Source: CAZXCK01 sp964639225
GTDB taxonomy: Bacteria; Chloroflexota; Anaerolineae; Aggregatilineales; Phototrophicaceae
Direction of reading: 5' to 3'
DNA: 7,683 nt
NCBI GenBank assembly: GCA_964639225.1
Contig: CAZXCK010000169.1
Span: 1-7,683, forward strand
Shown: positions 1 to 5,549 of the stretch, piece by piece
Numbering within the stretch: position 1 is the stretch's first letter
How the letters are laid out: the number at the start of each line of letters is the position of its first letter
The notes under the pieces: generated by a model
What the model was told of the DNA's origin: nothing
The model's input: the letters and a program-made list of their open reading frames with translations, nothing else
Database searches by the model: none
Translations under genes and position numbers: made by a program

Positions 1-114
1 CTGTGCCTTTCTTACCCGCTGTCGCTTTGCCTTCATCACCCGATGTCGCTTTGCCCAAATTACCCGCTGTTGCTTTGCCATCATAACCCGCTATCGCTGT
101 GCCTAAATTACCCG
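1..114 (-). repeat. 24-bp coding tandem repeats, downstream copy
   Basis: The plus strand shows units of 24 bases, each ending in ACCCG, at 19-42, 43-66, 67-90 and 91-114, plus a partial unit at 1-18. On the minus strand each unit encodes eight residues of the form AG-xx-G(T/K)AT. The array continues past the window edge. It is therefore at least one unit longer than the array in the neighbouring copy, and its units are more divergent (GTAIAG, GKATAG, GKATSG). Confidence 0.93.
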
Positions 115-452
115 CCGTCATCAAACCCCCGATGACTGCTCTCATACCGCATAACTTATATATCATATCTGTCGCAGTTTTTCTGTCGCCGATATACAAT
201 ACTTTCACCGCACGAGATTTCACTTTGCCGTCTAAATCTATAATGCTTTTTTCATTCGCTTCAACAACTACCCAAAGGGCATCTTCCGCCCAATCAAATA
301 ATCCCCCATTACNNNNNNNNNNNNNNNNNNNNNNNNNNNNNNNNNNNNNNNNNNNNNNNNNNNNNNNNNNNNNNNNNNNNNNNNNNNNNNNNNNNNNNNN
401 NNNNNNNNNNNNCGGAATTGATAGTTTTTAATCCATACACTCTTTTTCCCAT
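1..452 (-). CDS. GTATAG-repeat phage-type protein, downstream tandem copy (partial, interrupted by N gap)
   Basis: This is a second copy of the gene at 457-1050. The start codon is at 450-452, and the SD AAAGGAG lies inside the last codons of the upstream copy, so the two genes are separated by only four bases and are probably translationally coupled. The first 13 residues (MGKRVYGLKTINS) equal those of the other copy. After the N run the protein resumes with the same core (WAEDALWVVVEAN, then GDRKTATDMIYKLCGMR) and ends in octapeptide repeats of the type xxG(T/K)A(T/I)(A/S)G that run off the window edge. As written the 100 N break the frame; the other copy has 126 bases there, which would restore it. 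The function is unknown. I recall this family from phage genomes, but that is memory, not a search. Confidence 0.85.
313..412. other. Assembly gap of exactly 100 N
   Basis: A run of exactly 100 N is the conventional placeholder for a gap of unknown size. Its flanks match positions 873-884 and 1011-1018 of the neighbouring gene copy, where the intervening sequence is 126 bases. The gap therefore most likely reflects assembly trouble in the near-identical duplication, not a biological break. Confidence 0.97.
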
Positions 453-456
453 TTTT

Positions 457-1050
457 TTACTCCTTTATTTCTTCAACAATAAATTTCTCGCCGTCATAAA
501 ATCCTTGATATTTTATATTTGCTTTAATTCCGTTTTCGCCGATATATTCTGTGTGTTGTCTAGGTCTGCCATTTTTATCATAATATTTCCAACATAACAT
601 ACCTTCCTCACCCGCTGTCGCTATGCCTTCATCACCCGCTGTCGCTGTGCCAAAATTACCCGCTGTCGCTGTGCCATACTCACCCGCTGTCGCTGTGCCG
701 CCAATAACTACTCTCATACCGCATAACTTATATATCATATCAGTTGCAGTTTTTCTGTTGCCGATATATAATACTTTCACCGCACGAGATTTTACTTTGC
801 CGTCTAAATCTATAATGCTTTTTTCATTTGCTTCAACAACTACCCAAAGGGCATCTTCCGCCCAATCAAATAATCCCCCATTACCCTCACCATTCAAAGC
901 AAAATGAATACCGCCGCCGCAATCTTTTTCTTCGTTCCAATCATCAGCTTTGATAACATAAGGTTCGCCGTTCCATTTTTTCCATTTAAAACCGCCGTAA
1001 GATGTATAATCGGAATTGATAGTTTTTAATCCATACACTCTTTTTCCCAT
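457..1050 (-). CDS. GTATAG-repeat phage-type protein, upstream tandem copy (197 aa)
   Basis: The start at 1048-1050 follows AAAGGAG at seven bases, and P2 lies just upstream. Residues 1-60 are rich in W, Y and G, with a CGGGIHFAL segment at 44-52. Residues 63-113 form a core (WAEDALWVVVEAN, then DLDGKVK, then VLYIGNRKTATDMIY). Residues 117-150 are four octapeptides of the GTATAGxx type, and the last 45 residues are ordinary charged sequence. I recall phage proteins with the same order of parts (CG-x-GLH, WLVVE, GD/NR-x-ATxxI, then ATAG repeats); their function is not established. The repeats loosely recall the TAGYGS octads of ice-nucleation proteins, which form a beta-solenoid, so a small repetitive beta structure is possible. 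No signal peptide or membrane segment is visible. Confidence 0.92.
   Translation of the reverse strand: MGKRVYGLKTINSDYTSYGGFKWKKWNGEPYVIKADDWNEEKDCGGGIHFALNGEGNGGLFDWAEDALWVVVEANEKSIIDLDGKVKSRAVKVLYIGNRKTATDMIYKLCGMRVVIGGTATAGEYGTATAGNFGTATAGDEGIATAGEEGMLCWKYYDKNGRPRQHTEYIGENGIKANIKYQGFYDGEKFIVEEIKE
611..699 (-). repeat. 24-bp coding tandem repeats, upstream copy
   Basis: Full 24-base units lie at 615-638, 639-662 and 663-686, with partial units on both sides. Each reads CTGTCGCT(G/A)TGCC on the plus strand, followed by a variable stretch and ACCCG. They encode GTATAGxx octapeptides in which only the two x positions vary (EY, NF, DE, EE). Confidence 0.93.
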
Positions 1051-1074
1051 TTTTTTACTCCTTTAATTTTATTA

Positions 1075-1103
1075 ATTATACCATACAATTTATTTTTTGT
1101 CAA
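1075..1103 (-). promoter_or_regulatory. Promoter P2, perfect sigma-A consensus with extended -10
   Basis: On the minus strand TTGACA (1098-1103) and TATAAT (1075-1080) are separated by exactly 17 bases, and TGG directly precedes the -10 box (extended -10). The expected start of transcription is about 25 bases before the ATG at 1050, which gives a short leader that is almost only the SD. It should drive the two tandem GTATAG genes strongly. Confidence 0.93.
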
Positions 1104-1130
1104 GCACTTTTTTATTTTTTTTGTAAAAAA

Positions 1131-1238
1131 TTATTGCCCTAAATAAATCTTTATTAATTCCATTTGTTCTTCATAGATTTTTTCATTTGATATTTCAATA
1201 GAGATGTCCATTGTTTCAATTATTTTATCTAATAACAT
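1131..1238 (-). CDS. Hypothetical 35-residue protein
   Basis: This is a short gene that a length filter would miss. The start ATG (1236-1238) lies one base after the stop of the gene at 1240-1563, and its SD AAGGAG is formed by the last codons of that gene (K-E-Y-stop), a typical translational coupling arrangement. The product begins MLLDKIIETMD and ends in IYLGQ. It is acidic and looks alpha-helical throughout, with no recognisable domain. It is probably the last gene of the P1 operon, since P2 begins just downstream. Confidence 0.72.
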   Translation of the reverse strand: MLLDKIIETMDISIEISNEKIYEEQMELIKIYLGQ

Positions 1239-1239
1239 T

Positions 1240-1563
1240 TTAATACTCCTTGCTTTTTTTTAATTCTTCAAGCTCATCAAGCGTTTCATCAAAATCTTTT
1301 TCTAGTAGTCTGATTTCTTCATCTAATTCAAAAAGTTTTTTTTCGTTATCTATTTTTTCTTCATAGATAACCTCATAATCAGTAAAAATATCTTCTAAAG
1401 CCTCTCGCACTAAATAAGAAATTTTTTCCGCTTCTTCAGGTAAAGTTTCTTCAATTTTCTTTAATACCTCATTATAATCATAATACCAAATTTCATTAAA
1501 TGTTGTTGCCCCGCCAAAATCTTCACACTTCATTAAATAATATGATAAATCATTGTATAACAT
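1240..1563 (-). CDS. Hypothetical acidic coiled-coil protein (107 aa)
   Basis: The start follows AAAGGAG (minus-strand text GAAAGGAGTATTAAA then ATG). I do not recognise the family. Residues 1-35 are aromatic-rich (YNDLSYYL, then NEIWYYDYNEV). From about residue 65 to the end the sequence is dominated by E, K, L and D in a heptad-like pattern (IRLLEKDFDETLDELEELKK), which suggests a C-terminal coiled coil and perhaps oligomerisation. It lies 44 bases downstream of the clamp gene in the same orientation and is coupled to the 35-residue gene that follows, so it probably belongs to the same operon. Confidence 0.85.
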   Translation of the reverse strand: MLYNDLSYYLMKCEDFGGATTFNEIWYYDYNEVLKKIEETLPEEAEKISYLVREALEDIFTDYEVIYEEKIDNEKKLFELDEEIRLLEKDFDETLDELEELKKSKEY

Positions 1564-1607
1564 TTTAATACTCCTTTCTTATTTGTTATTATTAAACGCC
1601 TTAATTA

Positions 1608-2882
1608 CTAAATCTTTATAGGCATTATAATGTATAGTCCTTTATCACTTCTATTCATTACTACAGGAGATGGGTATGTATCCTGTGTTTCTATAATTAT
1701 TTCTTCTTCATCTGTGTTTTTAAGGAAGTCAAGCAAATATTTATAATTAAACGCCATATCTAAATCAGTACAATTATTTTTTGTTACATCTATAACTTCC
1801 GAAGTTTCACCATTATTGCTAATACCCTTAACCGTTAATTCATTGCCTGTTAAATTGAATATAACTTTATATTTTTTTTCAATTTTCAGCATAGGAGAAA
1901 TTTTATTGATAGCTTCTTGTAAATCTTTTTTACTAACCGTAAAACTCTCTTTTGATTTTTTAGGTATAACTTGTGTGTAAGGCGGGAAATTTACACCTAA
2001 ATGATTTGATACAAAATGCCCTATTTTAACAAGTTTATCATCTAAAATAATTTTTACTTTATTCTTCATAGTCAATGCTTCTTTTAATATCCCTACAGGC
2101 ATAACAATTTCCCCTTTACTTTCAAATTTAATATCCTTATAGTTTTTTTTCAATAAATGGCAACCATCTGTCGCAACACATACCAACCCATTTTCGCTGT
2201 ATTCAAACAATATACCTTCCTTCCCTTGCTCATAAATTCCATTTTTAACTTTTTTAGTACAATACTGTATTGAATAAATGTCTTTTAATATATCATAAGG
2301 TATATCAAATTCTACTTTTTTATCAATATCAATTTCAGGTGAGGAAGGAAAATCTGACGTTTCAATTCCTATTAAAATCGTTTCTGTGCCGTTTACGATT
2401 ATGTTCACTTTATGTCCTTTATCAACACCAAAATATAAATACCCCTTTGCTTTTTTTGTAGTTTCATATAGCAATTTACAATTTAAGGCAATATCAACAT
2501 CACCCTTAAATTCTTCTACTTTAAGGCTCGTATCTAAAAATATTTCATTATTAGTACATCTAATTCTTAATTCGCCTTTCTCGATATGTAAAATTATATT
2601 ACTCTCCAAAGAATATTCTTTGAATTTCTTTGTAATATTATTCGCCGATTTTAATATAGGTATTAAATCTTCCGACTTTACGCCAAAGTATGATTGACAA
2701 TTTTTCAAATGAACAGGCAACGAAAATTCTTCCTTTTCAATTTTCTCTTTTAATTGTTTTTTCCCTGTATCATTCATAAATTCTTTAATGTTGCTAATTG
2801 ATTTTAACAAATTTTCCGTTTGCTTTTCATTATGATATTGAACAATTTTATCAAGCTCGTTATAAATTTTATTTTTTTTCAT
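1608..2882 (-). CDS. dnaN: DNA polymerase III beta subunit-like sliding clamp (DnaN family, 424 aa)
   Basis: The product should dimerise into a ring around DNA and tether a replicative polymerase. The three clamp domains can be followed. Domain 1 covers about 65-185 and ends in the DFPSSP linker (177-182). Domain 2 covers about 186-310, with the family signature ATDGCHLL (237-244; usual form ATDGHRLA) and the FPPYTQVIP segment (299-307). Domain 3 covers about 312-424, with FNYKYLLDFL (378-387) and the C-terminal MPIKI in place of the usual MPMRL. It is about 50 residues longer than a typical clamp; the excess is a charged, helical N-terminus (1-58). The start is fixed by AAAGGAG seven bases upstream. 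There is no dnaA or recF next to it, so this is not the chromosomal dnaN locus. It is probably the clamp of a phage or plasmid. The gene ends in TAG. Confidence 0.92.
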   Translation of the reverse strand: MKKNKIYNELDKIVQYHNEKQTENLLKSISNIKEFMNDTGKKQLKEKIEKEEFSLPVHLKNCQSYFGVKSEDLIPILKSANNITKKFKEYSLESNIILHIEKGELRIRCTNNEIFLDTSLKVEEFKGDVDIALNCKLLYETTKKAKGYLYFGVDKGHKVNIIVNGTETILIGIETSDFPSSPEIDIDKKVEFDIPYDILKDIYSIQYCTKKVKNGIYEQGKEGILFEYSENGLVCVATDGCHLLKKNYKDIKFESKGEIVMPVGILKEALTMKNKVKIILDDKLVKIGHFVSNHLGVNFPPYTQVIPKKSKESFTVSKKDLQEAINKISPMLKIEKKYKVIFNLTGNELTVKGISNNGETSEVIDVTKNNCTDLDMAFNYKYLLDFLKNTDEEEIIIETQDTYPSPVVMNRSDKGLYIIMPIKI

Positions 2883-2917
2883 AATTTTACTCCTTTATAT
2901 TTTTTTTTAAATGTTTA

Positions 2918-3373
2918 CTAGTCTAATTCTTTGACTATTTCCAAACCTAATTCTTCTAAAAAATTTATTGTAACTATTTCAAGTTCTTTAATTTTAGACT
3001 TATCTTTTTTTATGATATTTTCTAATTTTTCAATAGCATCACTAGAATAATCATAGCCTGTCGCCATGTAATCTCCATAAACATGTATTTCCGTACCCGG
3101 ACCATCATAATCATTGATAAAGTCATATTCATATACGTTATCAATGTTGTTCCTCGCCTCTCCTAATACATATTCATAAGCTATAGCAACAATATCCAAA
3201 TCTTTCATTTCAACACCCATTTGACTTTGAAAATCTTCTATCACATAGTCAAAATTTTGTAAGGTTTCCCCTGTTGTCCTATTCCAAAAATTTAATGCGC
3301 ATTCTACATCCAAACTTTTCCAGGGTATTAAAGACCTGTAAAAATCTAATGGTTCTTTTGTTTCATCATCCAT
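2918..3373 (-). CDS. Hypothetical protein (151 aa)
   Basis: The start follows AAAGGAG at seven bases, 20 bases after the stop of the gene at 3394-3702. I do not recognise the family. The protein is acidic and soluble. Its most distinctive part is residues 60-110, with VAIAYEYVLGEARNNI followed by a Y-, D- and G-rich stretch containing DGPGTEIHVYGDY and ATGYDYS. The last 40 residues look helical (KLENIIKKDKSKIKELE). It is encoded directly ahead of the clamp gene, with 35 bases between them, so a replication-linked role is possible, but only by position. Confidence 0.87.
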   Translation of the reverse strand: MDDETKEPLDFYRSLIPWKSLDVECALNFWNRTTGETLQNFDYVIEDFQSQMGVEMKDLDIVAIAYEYVLGEARNNIDNVYEYDFINDYDGPGTEIHVYGDYMATGYDYSSDAIEKLENIIKKDKSKIKELEIVTINFLEELGLEIVKELD

Positions 3374-3393
3374 AATTTTACTCCTTTTAAATA

Positions 3394-3702
3394 TTATAAA
3401 TTATAGTTTACTTTCCGTATATATCCGTCCCCGATATATACAAAAGTTTCGCCATCAAACCCTACATTTTCAAGTATGTACTCATAAATTCCTTCGCATA
3501 TTTTTTCAGAAAAATTGTAAAGCCCACTTGATTGTATTATAGATAAAAACCCGTTCGTATCATCAAGGAAAAGCTTTTCCTCATTGAAAATATCATAATA
3601 GGGATTTTTTTTATCTAATAGTAAATCGTTTATTTTACTAAAAGCTTCCCTGTTATTTATGCTATTCTGACAATGACTTCCAGTATAAATTATAGGTTTC
3701 AT
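3394..3702 (-). CDS. Hypothetical protein, first gene of the P1 operon (102 aa)
   Basis: The start is set by AAAGGAG, seven bases upstream, about 35 bases downstream of the P1 -10 box. The product is a small soluble protein with no signal peptide or membrane segment. Visible features are an N-terminal strand-like segment with histidine and cysteine (MKPIIYTGSHCQNS) and a C-terminal GETFVYIGDGYIRKV stretch that looks like a beta hairpin. I do not recognise the family. As the first gene after a very strong promoter, upstream of a clamp gene, it is probably made early and in quantity. Confidence 0.85.
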   Translation of the reverse strand: MKPIIYTGSHCQNSINNREAFSKINDLLLDKKNPYYDIFNEEKLFLDDTNGFLSIIQSSGLYNFSEKICEGIYEYILENVGFDGETFVYIGDGYIRKVNYNL

Positions 3703-3736
3703 TTTTTAACTCCTTTGATTTTTATTTGTTAATAAC

Positions 3737-3765
3737 ATTATATCATATTTATTTCAATTTGTCAA
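3737..3765 (-). promoter_or_regulatory. Promoter P1, perfect sigma-A consensus with extended -10
   Basis: Minus-strand TTGACA (3760-3765) and TATAAT (3737-3742) are 17 bases apart, and TGA precedes the -10 (extended -10). Thirteen of the 17 spacer bases are the same as in P3. It drives the operon 3702 to 1131 that contains the clamp gene. Confidence 0.94.
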
Positions 3766-3888
3766 GCCCTAAACTAAAAAAAATGATATAAAAACCCTAT
3801 ACAATACTTTTTCATTCTAATATAATAGTATTTATTATAATAATACTTATTCTATCAATGAGCTAAGCTAGTACAGGTATAAAATATA

Positions 3889-4065
3889 CTATTCCCTTCC
3901 CTCCTCATTTTCTCTTTTATCAATTATAATCCCCCTTGAATACAAGGTAACAATTTCTTGATAAAAATTAATTGCCCTTTCAATATCAGCGTTACCATTA
4001 TTTCCAGCCGCACCCTTCAAATTCAAATAGCTATCCTTACAGTTCTTAATAAAATCTCCTAACAT
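3889..4065 (-). CDS. Hypothetical 58-residue protein
   Basis: This short gene sits alone in the long intergenic stretch. ATG at 4063-4065 is preceded by TAGGAGT eight bases away, and the frame stays open for 58 codons to a TAG. The product begins MLGDFIKNCKDSYLNLKG, continues through a G/N-rich turn (AAGNNGNADIE), a helix (RAINFYQEIVTLYSRG) and a charged tail (DKRENEEGRE). That amphipathic helix pattern is what one expects of a real small protein rather than chance AT-rich sequence. No family is recognised. P1 starts about 125 bases downstream, so it appears to be its own unit. Confidence 0.75.
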   Translation of the reverse strand: MLGDFIKNCKDSYLNLKGAAGNNGNADIERAINFYQEIVTLYSRGIIIDKRENEEGRE

Positions 4066-4145
4066 AATAAATACTCCTAAATTTTATTTTATTCCTCACT
4101 ATATATACTTACAAGTGAGTAAATAATCATAGTGTTAAGCTAGCA

Positions 4146-4174
4146 TATATATACGCCGCATAAGACAATTTCAA
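4146..4174 (-). promoter_or_regulatory. Weak promoter candidate for the 58-residue gene
   Basis: Minus-strand TTGAAA (4169-4174) and TATATA (4146-4151) are 17 bases apart, matching the consensus at 5 and 4 of 6 positions. It would give a leader of about 70 bases that starts within the CTAGCTT element. In such AT-rich sequence chance matches are common. Confidence 0.35.
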
Positions 4175-4239
4175 AAAAAATTGCCCATTTATTTATTCTT
4201 TATACCTCCCCTTATAACATACATACACACATACATACT

Positions 4240-4272
4240 CTATCTTAATAAATAATAATAAAGTTAAGCTAG
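4240..4272 (-). repeat. Imperfect inverted repeat with a CTAGCTT element
   Basis: CTATCTTAA (4240-4248) and TTAAGCTAG (4264-4272) pair at 8 of 9 positions across a 15-base loop. The minus-strand arm CTAGCTTAA is one copy of the dispersed element also present at 3863-3874, 4135-4146, 5578-5589 and 6492-6503. Confidence 0.55.
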
Positions 4273-4293
4273 TATATATAATAATAACCTTCA

Positions 4294-4423
4294 AATACAA
4301 TCAAATGCGAATACAATCAAATGTAAATACAATTAAATACAAATGCAAATACAATCAAATGCAAATACAATCAAATGCAAATACAGTCAAATGTAAATAC
4401 AGTCAAATGTAAATACAGTCAAA
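4294..4423. repeat. Iteron-like array: eight tandem copies of a 16-bp repeat
   Basis: The consensus is AATACAATCAAATGCA. Full units lie at 4294-4309, 4310-4325, 4326-4341, 4348-4363, 4364-4379, 4380-4395 and 4396-4411, with a 12-base final unit at 4412-4423 and one 6-base remnant (AATGCA, 4342-4347) between units three and four. The last three units share CAGTC in place of CAATC, so the array has two subtypes. Sixteen is not a multiple of three and the area is non-coding, which argues against a protein repeat. Tandem direct repeats of this length are typical of initiator-binding iterons at plasmid or phage origins, or of partition centromeres. Which applies here is not visible. Confidence 0.9.
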
Positions 4424-4470
4424 ATTTCAATTCACCCTGCAAAATTTAAGTTTTTTGCCGAAAAGTCTCG

Positions 4471-4539
4471 AAAAAAATAGTGTTTACAATAGAAGTTTTC
4501 AGTTAGAAATTTTCTACTTACTAACTTCTATCGTAAACA
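4471..4539 (-). terminator. Strong intrinsic terminator with 17-bp stem
   Basis: The arms at 4523-4539 and 4481-4497 are 17-base inverted repeats with a single difference. In the minus-strand RNA that difference is a G-U wobble, so all 17 positions pair; in a plus-strand RNA it would be an A-C mismatch. The stem is followed three bases later by seven U (4471-4477). The 25-base loop contains a small hairpin of its own (TAGAAA-T-TTTCTA). It ends the transcript that runs through the gene at 4601-4846. Confidence 0.88.
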
Positions 4540-4600
4540 AAGTAAATAATAAATATTATAAGGAGCTTAAAAACATTAATATCCCGCCGTATTTTTTTAT

Positions 4601-4846
4601 TTACGCTTTCTTATGGTGATAATATCCCCTAAAATTAGTATATTCCTTCAAACGCCCCGCACTAGATAAAAGGAAATAGTAAGATGCCCCTTTTGCAATG
4701 CGTTTAGTATCTTTATATTCGTACCAAATTTCATACCAAACTTCATACACTTTAATTCCTCTATCTATACACGAATACATTTTTATTGTAGCCTCTTCAG
4801 GCAATATTTCACGCCTTTTCAATGCTCTTATGAATTTTTTTCTCAT
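4601..4846 (-). CDS. Hypothetical basic, tyrosine-rich protein (81 aa)
   Basis: The start is preceded by GGAGGAAGG about ten bases upstream. The product is basic and very rich in aromatic residues. It has a lysine/arginine N-terminus (MRKKFIRALKRREILPEEA), an aromatic core (EVWYEIWYEYKDTKRIAKG) that looks like paired beta strands, a YYFLLSSAGRLK segment, and a tail ending in YYHHKKA. It has no signal peptide or clear membrane helix. I do not recognise the family; a nucleic-acid-binding role would fit the charge but is speculation. It is the last gene before the terminator and follows the gene at 4888-5202 by 41 bases. Confidence 0.85.
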   Translation of the reverse strand: MRKKFIRALKRREILPEEATIKMYSCIDRGIKVYEVWYEIWYEYKDTKRIAKGASYYFLLSSAGRLKEYTNFRGYYHHKKA

Positions 4847-4887
4847 TTTTAGTTCCTTCCTCCACTATTTATAAATTTTGCCATTTT

Positions 4888-5202
4888 TCAAACTCCCTGT
4901 GTCGAGTATCTATCATATACGCATCCGCTTATACTGCCGCTTGAATTCCCGAAATTATCTTTTGCCGTTGGATTTCTGCCCCAAATACTTGACTTTTTCC
5001 ACAATACAGTGATAACCATTTCCCCGCCCCGGATTTTATCATCTGCACTACAAATGGCTTCAATTTTTTCACAATCTTTTTTTATCTGATTATTCATTCT
5101 AGTAATTATACCACGCTTCTTACGTCCGTCTGTCGCTGTTTCAATCCTATCGGCGTAAAAATTTTCCCAATACTCTTTAACCGCTTTTTTTAAATTTTCC
5201 AT
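4888..5202 (-). CDS. Conserved phage-type protein with WKKSxxWG and SGCxYDxxST motifs (104 aa)
   Basis: The start is preceded by a weaker SD than its neighbours (AAAGAAG). Residues 1-60 are mostly helical and charged. Residues 62-104 carry MVITVLWKKSSIWGRNPTA and, at 92-101, SGCVYDRYST. I recall a family of short proteins in Bacillota and their phages with WKKSRTWGxNP followed by SGCGYDKxSTA and then about 10-20 more residues. If this recollection is right, the present protein has V for G in the GCGYD motif and stops only three residues after the YDRYST motif, so its C-terminus may be shortened. No reaction is known to me. It is probably co-transcribed from P3. Confidence 0.82.
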   Translation of the reverse strand: MENLKKAVKEYWENFYADRIETATDGRKKRGIITRMNNQIKKDCEKIEAICSADDKIRGGEMVITVLWKKSSIWGRNPTAKDNFGNSSGSISGCVYDRYSTQGV

Positions 5203-5227
5203 TTTTAAACTTCTTTAATTTATTTTT

Positions 5228-5338
5228 TTATTCTATGCCACGGTTAACCATATTTATCAAGGCAATTAGTAACAATTCCTTAAAAATACCGTCCGCCCGC
5301 TTAATTTCATGAACCAGTTTAGCATATCTTTTTATCAT
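5228..5338 (-). CDS. Hypothetical 36-residue protein
   Basis: This is a short open frame. ATG at 5336-5338 is preceded by AAGGGGGT, which overlaps the end of the membrane protein gene (stop 5349-5351), and the frame is open for 36 codons to TAA. The product begins MIKRYAKLVHEIKRADG and continues with a hydrophobic helix (FKELLLIALINMVNRG). It could be a short amphipathic or membrane-associated helix. It fills an otherwise unexplained gap between two genes of the P3 operon. No family is recognised. Confidence 0.68.
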   Translation of the reverse strand: MIKRYAKLVHEIKRADGIFKELLLIALINMVNRGIE

Positions 5339-5348
5339 AATAACCCCC

Positions 5349-5504
5349 TTATCCCTTACACCTCAATACAAGTAAAGCTATTGCCGTTGCTGTAGCAATT
5401 ACGGTCAAAACATTATAAACAACCGCTCTTGTTTGTGTTTTTACCCTTATGCCGATAATCATAGGCAAACCCACATAGTAAATTTTCCAGAATAATTTTT
5501 TCAT
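5349..5504 (-). CDS. Small single-pass membrane protein (51 aa)
   Basis: I place the start at 5502-5504, seven bases behind AAAGGAG. A longer frame opens 19 codons upstream, but that part lies across the SD and the stem-loop and is lysine/asparagine-rich filler. The product begins MKKLFWKIYYVGLPM. From about residue 27 to 46 it has one clear membrane helix (VVYNVLTVIATATAIALLVL) ending in RCKG, with basic residues before the helix (RVKTQTR). It is too short and generic to call a holin or anything else. The gene lies downstream of the 5550-5584 stem-loop and is coupled to the 36-residue gene. Confidence 0.75.
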   Translation of the reverse strand: MKKLFWKIYYVGLPMIIGIRVKTQTRAVVYNVLTVIATATAIALLVLRCKG

Positions 5505-5549
5505 AATAAAACTCCTTTGTTTTTTTTTATTCTTAAACTTATTTATACA

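Larger units (their letters stand above)
4066..4600. other. Long non-coding stretch with iteron-like array, dispersed elements and terminator
   Basis: No convincing gene lies here on either strand. From high to low coordinates it holds the untranslated tail of the 4601-4846 gene, the terminator (4471-4539), the 16-bp tandem array (4294-4423), two copies of the CTAGCTT element (4264-4275 and 4135-4146), a short ATAC/ACAC run (about 4217-4239), a strong SD-like GGGGAGG (about 4196) with no usable start behind it, and a weak promoter candidate (4146-4174). Confidence 0.85.

Noticed and set aside
99..907. Plus-strand open frames at 99-431 and 623-907
   Set aside because: They are the mirror of the GTATAG repeats (proline/alanine/valine-rich), have no SD, and one runs through the N gap.
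2270..2697. Plus-strand open frames inside the clamp gene
   Set aside because: They overlap a confidently identified gene on the other strand and have unlikely composition (many F, L, S, Y).
3827..3847. Hairpin AGTATT/AATACT behind the 58-residue gene as a terminator
   Set aside because: The stem has six bases with one GC pair and no U tract follows on the transcribed strand.
4086..4114. Promoter TTGTAA-17-TAAAAT for the 58-residue gene
   Set aside because: The start of transcription would fall on or beside the SD, leaving no room for ribosome binding.
4180..4205. Strong GGGGAGG on the minus strand as the start of a gene
   Set aside because: The next ATG is about 16 bases away and its frame ends after five codons; the other frames stop at once.
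4294..4423. CRISPR array
   Set aside because: The repeats are 16 bases long and directly adjacent, without unique spacers; they are tandem repeats.
4550..4570. Plus-strand SD-like TAAGGAG as a sign of a plus-strand gene
   Set aside because: No ATG, GTG or TTG follows at a usable distance with an open frame.
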